Shown here one piece after another: positions 30,211 through 38,629 of a stretch of 40,292 nucleotides of DNA; position 1 is the first letter of the stretch, and each line of letters opens with the position of its first letter. A program made the translations under genes and the position numbers. Below the pieces are notes generated by a model. The model had not been told where the DNA came from. It ran no database searches and was given only the letters and a program-made list of their open reading frames with translations. This DNA comes from a virus: the IMG/VR virus record IMGVR_UViG_3300007519_000030, positions 1 through 40,292 of that record. The stretch is one strand, 5' to 3'.

Positions 30211-31597
30211 TTAATTCTACTTGATTAATGATTTCGAACGCTAATCTATTTTTTAGTGTTGTTACCTCTAAGTTTGACGTAACTAAAATATCTAAATAAT
30301 ATGTATTAGGAATTAAACTCTCAGTGTCTAGTAAAAAATAATAATTATTATTACTAATTTCGACTGGTTGAAAATCTATGACTGTTAATTCTGAAGTTCC
30401 CTCTAGAACATAAATTCTATACTTAATATCACTTATATTTTGAGCTTGTTCTACAGTATATGGTATTCTAGCCGATACTAAAACTTTACGAATATCACCT
30501 CTTTTAATTTTTTCTTTATTTTGAATACCAGTTACATTTACAGCTACTTTTTTAGGCAAAGAACCACTATCACCAATGTCATAATAATCCATTGAATCTA
30601 CCATGACGAACGATAACTCAATATTTGGTCTAGATATACCATTAATAGTGATACCAGTCCATACATCATTATACATAGTGCAAGAATTTGTTGGTGATGT
30701 AGGAACGTTTATGTCTATTGAATAAACACCTTTTGTTATGTGATTGACACCTGAGGTAGTATAAGCACTAAATAGTGTGTTAGACGCATCGAATACGTTA
30801 ACTGAGGGTAATGAATCCAAATTAGTTGGAGAACCACCTACGTTTACATAAAGATAAAGTTTATTACTCTTGTCTAAATAGAAGTTATTTCTATCATCAG
30901 TAATATGGTTATTATAAACAGTTTCAATAAAAGGTTCGTAAAATGTTTGAGTATTGTTTGTGAAGAAACCAACGTATTTTAATTTAGTGGTATTTAAAAG
31001 TTCAAATGAACGAGGAAATGCAATACCTAAGCCATGATTGGTGTCACCAGTAAGTACACCATTTACATAATCACTAATGTCCATTTCTATATTTTCATTG
31101 CCTTTATCAAAATGTTGCGTTGTTACAGTAATACCAGAAGGTGAACCAGAATAAACTCCAGTACCACCATTCCATGAAATACCAGTTTGTGGACTGGCCC
31201 AGTTAGATGGTAATGTTGAGTATACTGTATTATTAGAAATAGATGCTTCAAAATCATATCCAACACCATTATCCCATGGTTGTTGGATTTTAAAAAGCAT
31301 AAGGTCGAAAGAGGATGTTCTATCTTTTGCACCCAACATAGTGTTTAATAAGTCTTTATCAAAACTACCAGTATTGGTCATCCTTAAAGTATGTTTAAGT
31401 TTACTTAAGTCTGTGTATGTGTTTCCAGTATATAATGCCTTTAATCTAGTTTCATCAAAATGAAATAAAAATCTACTGTATCGTTCTAGACCAATACCAC
31501 CACCATAAAATAATTCAGTAACTGGGTTTAACCCAGTATTTATAGTTGAATTGCTTACAATTGTATTGTTTTTATCAAAATATGTACGTATTACCAT
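30197..31597 (-). CDS. Virion structural protein, probable fibre or appendage
   Basis: 466 residues. N-terminal YFDKNNTIVSNSTINTGLNPVTELFYGGG and SRFLFHFD, then DLMLFKIQQPWDNGVGYDFE, a middle beta-rich portion with repeated strand patterns (NNFYLDKSNKLYLYVNVGG; DVWTGITINGISRPNIELSF), and a C-terminal Ig-like stretch (YRIYVLEGTSELTVIDFQPVEISNNNYYFLLDTESL). Predominantly beta, Asn/Thr/Ser/Gly-rich, as in tail or fibre-associated proteins. I recall the N-terminal motif from other large phages. Specific role uncertain. Confidence 0.7.
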   Translation of the reverse strand: MVIRTYFDKNNTIVSNSTINTGLNPVTELFYGGGIGLERYSRFLFHFDETRLKALYTGNTYTDLSKLKHTLRMTNTGSFDKDLLNTMLGAKDRTSSFDLMLFKIQQPWDNGVGYDFEASISNNTVYSTLPSNWASPQTGISWNGGTGVYSGSPSGITVTTQHFDKGNENIEMDISDYVNGVLTGDTNHGLGIAFPRSFELLNTTKLKYVGFFTNNTQTFYEPFIETVYNNHITDDRNNFYLDKSNKLYLYVNVGGSPTNLDSLPSVNVFDASNTLFSAYTTSGVNHITKGVYSIDINVPTSPTNSCTMYNDVWTGITINGISRPNIELSFVMVDSMDYYDIGDSGSLPKKVAVNVTGIQNKEKIKRGDIRKVLVSARIPYTVEQAQNISDIKYRIYVLEGTSELTVIDFQPVEISNNNYYFLLDTESLIPNTYYLDILVTSNLEVTTLKNRLAFEIINQVELRKGQ

Positions 31598-31610
31598 GAT
31601 TTGTTTTATT

Positions 31611-31619
31611 AATAAATAT
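31611..31619 (-). promoter_or_regulatory. Putative late promoter box (minus strand)
   Basis: Reads GATATTTATT on the minus strand, 13 nt before the ATG at 31597, the same spacing as in plus-strand late genes. Confidence 0.5.
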
Positions 31620-31628
31620 CACTAAACC

Positions 31629-32615
31629 TTAATTAATTCGAATGTTTTTAGATAACATTTTATTTTCTAAATCTTTAGCGTTTGCTTTTAAATTAGCTAT
31701 TGATTGAATATTACCAGAAGACGTTAAATCTGTAGATGGATTACCGTTACCATTATGAACATGACTAAGTATCGCATTCTTAAGCAATTTTAAATAATCT
31801 AACAGTACATCACCAAAGGGTAATTGATGAGCATCATTAAGAATATTTAACATCTCTTCATCAGTAATTAATTGTTCTTGGTCAGTTAGATTAAATCTTG
31901 GTGAACCTCCTTTATGTGTTAATAGATTAATTTTATTAGACACAATATTCGTTACAGTACCACTTTCTTTAGCTTCAACGTCTTTTTCTGAAATTATAAC
32001 GTTGTTTTTAATTTGAATAAAACCTTGAGTTTTTGAATTGAATTTAATTCTAAATTTATTATTTTCAGATGTTTCAAATTTACCAGCTCTTATTACTATT
32101 TGATTGTGCTTTTGTGTTATATCTGTATTGAATCTACCTTGTATTGATATATCCTCTGGATTAGGGAAGACACCAATTAATTCTGGTAAAATAGTTGTAC
32201 TAATTTTTTCACCAGTAACTGCTTGGTCACCATCTTGTTGCCCAAATGTAAATGGTCTTAAAGGTGAAATAAAACCACTATCTTTATTTAATAATTGTAA
32301 TTGAGATGTTAGTGGTCCAATATATAACCTATCTGAATGTTTCTTTTTATTATTTATTATGAAAACCCAAACAATTTCACCTACTTTAGGTATTGTAGAT
32401 ATGTGTTTAGGTATAAGCGGATGTGACCAAGGTAAATTTTTATTCTCAATTCCATCATCACCACCGACACTTTCAGCACCTTTGATTCTAACTTTAATCC
32501 TACCCATACCAAATTCATCGGCAATAGATTCTACTATACCGTGAACAAGATATTTAAAATTATCTTGTTTATAAGTATCCGCTATGTTACCTAATTTATT
32601 TGTTCCGTTACTCAC
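31629..32615 (-). CDS. Baseplate hub protein with gp5/VgrG-type OB fold
   Basis: 328 residues. Residues about 20-110 are an OB-fold: HGIVESIADEFGMGRIKVRIKG, NLPWSHPLIPKHISTIPKVGEIVWVFI, the standard pattern of gp5/VgrG N-terminal domains. The middle has repeating beta strands (GRFNTDITQKHNQIVIRAGK, KIKFNSKTQ-like, VIISEKDVEAKESGTV), and the C-terminus is helical with HVHNGNGNPSTD. No lysozyme domain is present. It likely forms the central hub or spike of the tail baseplate. Confidence 0.82.
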   Translation of the reverse strand: MSNGTNKLGNIADTYKQDNFKYLVHGIVESIADEFGMGRIKVRIKGAESVGGDDGIENKNLPWSHPLIPKHISTIPKVGEIVWVFIINNKKKHSDRLYIGPLTSQLQLLNKDSGFISPLRPFTFGQQDGDQAVTGEKISTTILPELIGVFPNPEDISIQGRFNTDITQKHNQIVIRAGKFETSENNKFRIKFNSKTQGFIQIKNNVIISEKDVEAKESGTVTNIVSNKINLLTHKGGSPRFNLTDQEQLITDEEMLNILNDAHQLPFGDVLLDYLKLLKNAILSHVHNGNGNPSTDLTSSGNIQSIANLKANAKDLENKMLSKNIRIN

Positions 32616-32799
32616 CTTTTAATCTTTTTACTAATATTTTATTTGCATCATCAAATTTCCCCTCAATTTCAATCAAACGGTCATAATCTTTTAGCATATT
32701 AATCTTAACTGATTCGTGGTCAGCTTCCAATTGTTTAATATCAAATAAAATTTCATTATTTGATTTACCCTCTAATTCTTTTTTATATTCGTTACCCAT
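32608..32799 (-). CDS. Small coiled-coil hypothetical protein
   Basis: 63 residues, all helical, charged (NNEILFDIKQLEADHESVKINMLKDYDRLIEIEGKFDDANKIL), overlapping the hub gene start by 8 nt, so translationally coupled to it. Possibly a chaperone or small baseplate part; no family recognised. Confidence 0.6.
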   Translation of the reverse strand: MGNEYKKELEGKSNNEILFDIKQLEADHESVKINMLKDYDRLIEIEGKFDDANKILVKRLKGE

Positions 32800-32810
32800 A
32801 TTAAAACTTT

Positions 32811-33224
32811 TTATCTTATTATTCCATCGCCAATACCCATTGAGGTTGTAGCACCTTGTGATAGTACTGGTATACCAAGATTACCTACACCTACCGTAAG
32901 CACTGAAATACCAGGCGGTATTACAACATTAACAACTGCTTCAGTTAATAAAGCATTTACAATTTCCTCAATTCTAATCAGTTCCATTGTTTGTTCAACA
33001 TTTGGACCATCAGAAAATACATCACCTACTTGTCTGCCAGACTCAGATTGTCTTGATATTATCCTAGCGGCAATTGCTTGCGCTGAAAGACCAGTTCTTA
33101 GTTTAGCACCAACAAGTATAAGTGGTGGTGGTAGTGGTGCTATTGGTTCTTCTGGAATAATAAAAGCAGATAATATCATTCTTAAAACACCAGAAATTGA
33201 TGATAGACTAGGGGTTAAAATCAT
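32811..33224 (-). CDS. Hydrophobic hypothetical protein, baseplate region
   Basis: 137 residues. Hydrophobic and Pro-rich N-terminal third (FIIPEEPIAPLPPPLILVGAKLRTGL), helical middle (SAQAIAARIISRQSESGRQ; IRIEEIVNALLTEAVVNVVIPPG), Gly-rich end (LTVGVGNLGIPVLSQGATT). Stop of the preceding gene and this ATG overlap (ATGA). Similar proteins sit beside hub genes in other large phages as I recall; role unknown. Confidence 0.6.
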   Translation of the reverse strand: MILTPSLSSISGVLRMILSAFIIPEEPIAPLPPPLILVGAKLRTGLSAQAIAARIISRQSESGRQVGDVFSDGPNVEQTMELIRIEEIVNALLTEAVVNVVIPPGISVLTVGVGNLGIPVLSQGATTSMGIGDGIIR

Positions 33225-34651
33225 TGTGTTAAGCTTTTTATTTTACTGATAACTTCTTGAGGTATACCAACTAGTGATAGTATCTGAGTTAATTTATTTT
33301 TATTTTTTTCGATACGTGTTTTTATTTGTGATTCAGCAACTAATTTAGCAATTTTTTTCATGGCAATAGCTAATAATATTTTAACAATCATAACTGTTAT
33401 TTTTTTCATCATTCTATTGAATAAAACTTTGTTCTTTTTTATAAAATCAATAGCATCGGTGTATTCACCCGTTGGACCATTAATTATTCTATAATTAACT
33501 AAGAATATAATAACAACTTTTGGTGATAGTATAACACCTATTATGGCTCTAAGTAGATTGTTTATAATCATCTGAATAAAGTTAAGTTTAACAGTATCTT
33601 TATCTTTATTATCTACATTTACAGCACTTTCGTCAGCCATTCTATCTAGATTGTCTGATAGGGTTTTAGTTTTACCCTCCGTTGTTGTTGTATTTTTAAT
33701 TTCTTCAGTAAATTCATTTAATGTATCAGAAGATATTGAGCTGTCAACATCTTTTGAAGTTTTAATTTTTATTACTCCTCTTCGTTTTTCGTTTGAACGT
33801 TTTTCAATTACGGATATTTCAGAATTACTAAATTCAAAATAACTATCATCAACACTTTCATCAACGGTATCATTAGCGTTATCATCAATCATTTTATCAA
33901 TAACTGTATTAATCTTTTCTTCAGAATCTAATTGTTTCCTAGATTTAGAAAGTTTAAACGATATTGACCCAAATATAATATCTATAATTTTACTAACGAT
34001 ATTTCCAGTATTAAATAGTTTTAATGAGTTAATAAAATTATTATTTAAATCATTAAGAGTTTTTGAATCGTAACTTGCATTGGCTTTTATTGTGATTGTA
34101 TTATTTGGTGTAGTGCCAACACCAATAGAATTAAATGTAATATCAAATATACCTTTCCATGTACTCGTAACACCATCATTTTGTATTAGACCGTATAAAA
34201 AAGTATTAAAATCGGTTGAATTTGTTAATGTTGGGGTTATATCATTATATAACAATTTTCCACCAGCAGAGTTGGGGTCAACTTTTAATAACGATAAAAA
34301 ATCTATTTTTTTAACTTCAATAATAATACCAGAACCACTTGATTTAATAAATGGAGGTAGACTAGGGTCTATACCACAACTAACAATACTTTTTAACTCT
34401 ACTTTTAATGCTGATTTAATCTCTTTCTCTATATTTTCTAAAGTGTGTATTAATATACCAACTACAGTTTTAACCAAAGCAACATAACCTATTAACGATT
34501 TGATTAAATCGGTTAAAAAGGTTATGCTATTAGTTTTGTTGTTAACTGAAGGGAATGAAGAATTTAATTTTAGATTCGGCATGCCTTCAGTTAAGGTTTT
34601 GTTTGCTGCTATCTTCCCGAAAACTTGTTTCTTTTGGTCTAAAATAGACAT
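33221..34651 (-). CDS. Large structural protein of baseplate block
   Basis: 476 residues. Hydrophobic helices near the N-terminus (ITFLTDLIKSLIGYVALVKTVVGILIHTLENIEKEIK) and C-terminus (IQMIINNLLRAIIGVILSPKVVIIFLVNYRI; MKKITVMIVKILLAIAMKKIAKL), with a beta segment (KGIFDITFNSIGVGTTPNNTITIKANASYD) and an acidic/Thr-rich middle. The hydrophobic stretches might be buried helices rather than membrane segments. Gene order suggests a baseplate or tail-tube-terminus component. No named family. Confidence 0.65.
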   Translation of the reverse strand: MSILDQKKQVFGKIAANKTLTEGMPNLKLNSSFPSVNNKTNSITFLTDLIKSLIGYVALVKTVVGILIHTLENIEKEIKSALKVELKSIVSCGIDPSLPPFIKSSGSGIIIEVKKIDFLSLLKVDPNSAGGKLLYNDITPTLTNSTDFNTFLYGLIQNDGVTSTWKGIFDITFNSIGVGTTPNNTITIKANASYDSKTLNDLNNNFINSLKLFNTGNIVSKIIDIIFGSISFKLSKSRKQLDSEEKINTVIDKMIDDNANDTVDESVDDSYFEFSNSEISVIEKRSNEKRRGVIKIKTSKDVDSSISSDTLNEFTEEIKNTTTTEGKTKTLSDNLDRMADESAVNVDNKDKDTVKLNFIQMIINNLLRAIIGVILSPKVVIIFLVNYRIINGPTGEYTDAIDFIKKNKVLFNRMMKKITVMIVKILLAIAMKKIAKLVAESQIKTRIEKNKNKLTQILSLVGIPQEVISKIKSLTQ

Positions 34652-34665
34652 ATAACTTTGTTTTA

Positions 34666-35052
34666 TTATTCCGTTTCGTTATTTGGTTCAGCTCCATTCT
34701 TTTTAAGCATTTCTCTGATTGTTTTAAAATCATCAAAAGATGCTAAACCTTGACTTCGCTCATTAACTGTTGTTTCAACATCACCACGATTTTTAATAAT
34801 ATCGCTTTGTAGTTTAGCAAGTTCCAATTTAATTCTAATCGCTGAATCTTTAACTTTTAATAGATTACCTTTTTCTTTGGCAATCTTAGTTATGTCATCA
34901 ATATCCGTTGGTGTGGCGCTTGAAGTCATTTCGTTGATGGTCTTCTGAGCATCATTAATTTGTAAACAAGCATCATTATAAGTTTCTTGCATAAGACCAG
35001 ACAGTGAATCATTGTTATTAATCACTATCTCTTGTTTCTTTTTTCTCGGCAT
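34666..35052 (-). CDS. Helical hypothetical protein
   Basis: 128 residues. Basic start (MPRKKKQEIVINNND), then continuous amphipathic helices (LMQETYNDACLQINDAQKTINEM; IAKEKGNLLKVKDSAIRIKLELAKLQSDII) and an acidic end. First gene after a 251-bp gap that carries two late-type boxes. Size, charge and coiled-coil character could fit a small terminase or a baseplate chaperone, but no motif decides; function left open. Confidence 0.6.
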   Translation of the reverse strand: MPRKKKQEIVINNNDSLSGLMQETYNDACLQINDAQKTINEMTSSATPTDIDDITKIAKEKGNLLKVKDSAIRIKLELAKLQSDIIKNRGDVETTVNERSQGLASFDDFKTIREMLKKNGAEPNNETE

Positions 35053-35123
35053 TTTATTTACGTTTAAGTTATGTTATTTATTTTATTATAAGTATCTGGT
35101 TTTATTCAAATTATTACATATTT

Positions 35124-35137
35124 TATAAATATTTATA
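35124..35137. promoter_or_regulatory. Palindromic late-box sequence
   Basis: TATAAATATTTATA, a perfect 14-bp palindrome holding the box in both directions, 71 nt before the 35052 start. The 35053-35303 gap holds no gene that I can see. Confidence 0.4.
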
Positions 35138-35259
35138 TAACTACTGATTCATGTTTTAGTCTTAGTAAACTCTGAAAACACTTTGTACTTATTACATTTA
35201 ATATATATTTTTTATAATGATTTCATATTGTTTACTTTCACATCTTATTTGTAAGCATG

Positions 35260-35268
35260 TATAAATAT
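35260..35268 (-). promoter_or_regulatory. Putative late promoter box (minus strand)
   Basis: Reads ATATTTATACATGC on the minus strand; identical 14-mer as at 30156-30169. Both copies lie about 30-50 nt after the stop of the upstream minus-strand gene. Confidence 0.35.
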
Positions 35269-35303
35269 TGTTTTACCATAAATGCCTTGAGTCAAGGTTT
35301 TCA

Positions 35304-36260
35304 CTATAAATCATCCAATTTTAGTAAATCATAAAGACATTTAAAACGTTTCATTGCAATCCTAATATCTTTAGTTGACAAATTAGTATAATTTCTAATT
35401 GTTTCTAAAACAGAATTCTTATTATATTTTGACCCACCACTCATGGATTCAAAAGCAGTTTCCCAATTTTCTAGAATCTCAAGTAAAACGTAACCTATTT
35501 TTCTTTCATTTTCATTAAGTTTCTTTTTAGCTGGTAAATCATCATCATTTAACTCATCTTTAATGCCATCTAATAACTTTTTAATAAAGTCTTCCATAGT
35601 GTCATCATAATTGTCTATATGATACGTTAAATCTTTCCTTCCTTGAATGTTAGAAGCTACGTCTTCATAAGATGCTGTTTGATTAATGTATTTATCATCC
35701 TTTATTAATAATCCTAAAATATAATTTTTAGATATTGTTCCAAAGTATGAGTAAGCTTTTTTATTTCTACCAGGCTCAAATTTATGTACCTTTGTCATCA
35801 AAAATGAGTAGGTATCTATATGTAACTCTTCAAAAGTAAAACCTTTTCTATATAACTTATACTTCCTTATTATCGATTCAATCATTTTAGCTATTGGCGC
35901 ATTTAACCATTTAGTAAATATTAAATCTCTATTGATGGTGTCAATAACTATCACCGTAGCACCAGACACAGTTTCGTCTGGTGTTATAGTAACACTGTTT
36001 TCCTTATAATCTTTAATATCTAAGGGTACATATATCTCAATTAATTTATTATCAGTACTATACGCATTTAAGTTTGGTATAACATATGATGCATCAATAC
36101 TTATTTCTTTACCTAAATTATGTTTTATTGTTAAGGGTAGACCCTTAACAAAATCAATTATATGTATCTCTCTGAATTCTAAAAATTTAACAACGGCAGC
36201 TTCTTCGTCTGGACCAAAATACATGTCGTTTTTTCTTTTTCGTCCTCGTTTAATAACCAT
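35304..36260 (-). CDS. Late sigma factor (T4 gp55-like) with inserted beta domain
   Basis: 318 residues. The flanks align by eye with cyanophage gp55: MYFGPDEEAAVVKFLE at the start; LNAPIAKMIESIIRKYKLYR, then FLMTKVHKFEPGRNKKAYSYFGTISKNYILGLLIK (sigma region 2-like); and the C-terminal LNENERKIGYVLLEIL ... NTKDI-like LSTKDIRIAMKRFKCLY. Residues about 30-108 are extra: TIKHNLGKEISIDASYV ... NSVTITPDETVSGATVIVID, resembling small beta domains of virion proteins. Expected role: directs host RNA polymerase to late promoters. The ATG follows the previous stop immediately (TAAATG), so it is coupled to the glycosyltransferase gene. Confidence 0.82.
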   Translation of the reverse strand: MVIKRGRKRKNDMYFGPDEEAAVVKFLEFREIHIIDFVKGLPLTIKHNLGKEISIDASYVIPNLNAYSTDNKLIEIYVPLDIKDYKENSVTITPDETVSGATVIVIDTINRDLIFTKWLNAPIAKMIESIIRKYKLYRKGFTFEELHIDTYSFLMTKVHKFEPGRNKKAYSYFGTISKNYILGLLIKDDKYINQTASYEDVASNIQGRKDLTYHIDNYDDTMEDFIKKLLDGIKDELNDDDLPAKKKLNENERKIGYVLLEILENWETAFESMSGGSKYNKNSVLETIRNYTNLSTKDIRIAMKRFKCLYDLLKLDDL

Positions 36261-37058
36261 TTATGCATTCAGTGTGTCATATGTTATCCCTCTATCTTTT
36301 GTATGGTAATATTCTTTTTTAGCTTGAGCTAGCCACCATCTTGCCTCAACTGGGTCAATCTGTTCTTTATATGAGTGGAATAAAGACCCTTCACGAAGGT
36401 TTAAATGTTTATATCCAAAGCGAGGTATAATCATTACTCTAACATCTTTAAACGTCATACGTAATAAGAATTCGTAATTAAACATTAATTTAATACCAGC
36501 TTTAATACCACCTAAACTTTCAAAAACTTCTTTTTTAATAACCATTCCATCAATATTAAAGTTTTGATAAGCTAGTAATGCATTTAAATCTAAAATACCT
36601 AATTCATCTGAAAAACTTTGTGCCCATACAGCTTCATTGCTAAATCCAATAAATTGACCATCAGCATCAACATCTACGATTATTGGTAAAAATAAATCAA
36701 CATTTTGATGTGCTTCTCTATATTTAATAGCATTTTTAAACCAAATACTAGCGTATTCATCATCTAGCTCCAATACTGAAAACCATTCAGTTTTAGCAAC
36801 GCTAACACCATAATTAATCTGTGATGCAAAATCTGTAAGTCCATCATTTTCAGCAATAACCACAGATTTTTTATAATCACCATATTCTAAAGTTTTTAAG
36901 TATGTAACTACATCGCTTCCTTTAGGTGCAACAATTACCAATTCATCTGGTCTTGCTGTTTGAGCAATAACACTTTCGATAGCGTTATCTAAATATTTTT
37001 TAGTTTCGTCATTCAATTCATGAATTGGTAAAATTACCGATATATTTGTCTTTTCCAT
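36261..37058 (-). CDS. Family 2 glycosyltransferase (GT-A)
   Basis: 265 residues. Start ISVILPIHE, then YLDNAIESVIAQT and PDELVIVAPKGS, the nucleotide-sugar-binding half of GT2; AKTEWFSVLELDDEYAS with the metal-binding acidic motif (LDDE, residues 98-101); later NIDGMVIKKEVFESLGGI and FLLRMTFKDVRVMIIP. The family transfers a sugar from a nucleotide sugar; the acceptor here is unknown (virion protein, DNA base or cell surface). Between a GT-B gene and the late sigma gene, all leftward and tightly spaced. Confidence 0.85.
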   Translation of the reverse strand: MEKTNISVILPIHELNDETKKYLDNAIESVIAQTARPDELVIVAPKGSDVVTYLKTLEYGDYKKSVVIAENDGLTDFASQINYGVSVAKTEWFSVLELDDEYASIWFKNAIKYREAHQNVDLFLPIIVDVDADGQFIGFSNEAVWAQSFSDELGILDLNALLAYQNFNIDGMVIKKEVFESLGGIKAGIKLMFNYEFLLRMTFKDVRVMIIPRFGYKHLNLREGSLFHSYKEQIDPVEARWWLAQAKKEYYHTKDRGITYDTLNA

Positions 37059-37070
37059 ATTTTTTATTTT

Positions 37071-38219
37071 TTATTGAGCGTTAGTTGTTTCTATTAAAGA
37101 TTCTTCTAAACGTTCTAGTGTTATTTTTAATTCGTTAATTCTATTTTCTTGAATGTTAGTGTAAACTGAGCTTAAGACTGTTTTTTGGTTTTCTAAAGTA
37201 TACTTACCAGTACTTTCTTTCATAGAAGTTAATAAATTTTCTGGTAAAGAATCTTCGAACCATACTTTTAAATATGTTGCGATTAATTCTGGGATATTTA
37301 ATGTTGTGTTTGTCCAAATACCATTGTTTTTAATAACTGAATTACCAGCTTCGTCTTTTGATTCCATCCATTCTGGTACCATGTTAGGGATTTTACCGAT
37401 AATTGGTGTATTGCACTCCATAGCTTCTAATGGGAAGGTACCAAAACCAGATTGGTCATCAATCCAAACAGCTAAACAAGACTTGCCTAATTCAGTGGCA
37501 AATTCTTTTCTTGGTAAGCCTCTTAATTCTCTAAAAGTAACCCATTTATAAATTGGATATTGTAAACAGAAAGATTTCACAATTTTAGCAGAATCACCTT
37601 GATTTCTAGTAACAATAGAAATAATTGGAACTTTAGGTTTCTCACTTTCTACAAAATAAGAAGGTATCGATACTGGAATTACATGAGTATTGATAGAAGG
37701 GAATAATGATTTAACGTAATTCGCTTGTTTAATACTAGTCGTAATTACATCATTAAATCCATAATCAACATTCCAACGTTTACCAAGATTTAATAATTCT
37801 AGTAAATAATCGTAGTTTTGTGAAAAAACTATTTTCTTACAAGGAAATCCTTTGACTTGGTCCATTATGTTTGAGAAAATCTCTGGAATAATAATAAAGT
37901 CAGATGGCCCAACCTTTAATTCTTGACTCTCAATTGAAATGTGTGGTAATGCAGAATATTCAGCACCTAACCAATCTGAAAGACCTTGACCATCTTGGTC
38001 AATTTCAAATTTATAGTCATTTTTTTCATGAAGAATAACAGCTTTAAAGCCTAATTCATTTAATGTTTTAACATGTTCATATATATTTGCAATACCAGCA
38101 CTTGGGTTACCCTTTGTGTCTAATGTAAAAAAATACATTGTAAAATCTTTTTTATCTAATTTATCGATAATAGATTTTACCTCACTAATTTGTTCTTGAA
38201 TTTTTGTTTTGTCTTCCAT
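37071..38219 (-). CDS. GT-B fold glycosyltransferase (family 4-like)
   Basis: 382 residues. N-terminal Rossmann half (YFFTLDTKGNPSAGIANIYEHVKTLNELGFKAVIL), hinge near SIPSYF, and C-terminal half with PIISIVTRNQGDSAKIVKSF, YKWVTFRELRG and the donor-site region LAVWIDDQSGFGTFPLEAMECNTPIIG, where the conserved Glu of EX7E-type GT4 enzymes is seen. No signal peptide, so cytoplasmic. Probably works with the GT2 gene 12 nt downstream to decorate a phage or host molecule. Confidence 0.82.
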   Translation of the reverse strand: MEDKTKIQEQISEVKSIIDKLDKKDFTMYFFTLDTKGNPSAGIANIYEHVKTLNELGFKAVILHEKNDYKFEIDQDGQGLSDWLGAEYSALPHISIESQELKVGPSDFIIIPEIFSNIMDQVKGFPCKKIVFSQNYDYLLELLNLGKRWNVDYGFNDVITTSIKQANYVKSLFPSINTHVIPVSIPSYFVESEKPKVPIISIVTRNQGDSAKIVKSFCLQYPIYKWVTFRELRGLPRKEFATELGKSCLAVWIDDQSGFGTFPLEAMECNTPIIGKIPNMVPEWMESKDEAGNSVIKNNGIWTNTTLNIPELIATYLKVWFEDSLPENLLTSMKESTGKYTLENQKTVLSSVYTNIQENRINELKITLERLEESLIETTNAQ

Positions 38220-38265
38220 TTTATTTTTATTTTATTTTTATTATTTTGTTATTTTCAGTGTGGGT

Positions 38266-38628
38266 CTAATCTTCTACTTCTTTTAGTATACCATATTTTA
38301 TTAATGAGTTAAATGCTATTTTGAATGGTAAGGATGTTTTATCTAATGCTCTATCGAGACCCAATGAATCATCTTCGTTTTCGTTATTACCATCCATTAA
38401 TACGTCTAACATCAATCTTACGATATCATATTTAGCAGCATCCATTTCACGACCTCTTTCTCTAGTAACTTGAATTATCTCAGTACTAGTTTTGATGTCG
38501 GTACTGTCTAATATTGTTTTTGTTTCTGTATCAGTAATTAAATCACTTGGGTCAAGCCCTGATGGTTTAACTATGTTTTCAATTGCACTAATATCTATAT
38601 AATAAATATTTCCACCAAATTCTATCAT
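38266..38628 (-). CDS. Hypothetical protein
   Basis: 120 residues. Begins with a short beta unit (MIEFGGNIYYIDISAIENIV), followed by Asp/Thr-rich SDLITDTETKTILDST and helical RERGREMDAAKYDIVRLMLDVLMDG, ending FKIAFNSLIKYGILKEVED. Similar short proteins occur in large phages near tail genes as I recall; function unknown. Starts 1 nt after the stop of the upstream gene. Confidence 0.6.
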   Translation of the reverse strand: MIEFGGNIYYIDISAIENIVKPSGLDPSDLITDTETKTILDSTDIKTSTEIIQVTRERGREMDAAKYDIVRLMLDVLMDGNNENEDDSLGLDRALDKTSLPFKIAFNSLIKYGILKEVED

Positions 38629-38629
38629 T

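Noticed and set aside
35053-35303. tRNA or small RNA gene in the gap
   Set aside because: No cloverleaf or TTCRA arm seen on either strand; only late-box sequences are apparent.
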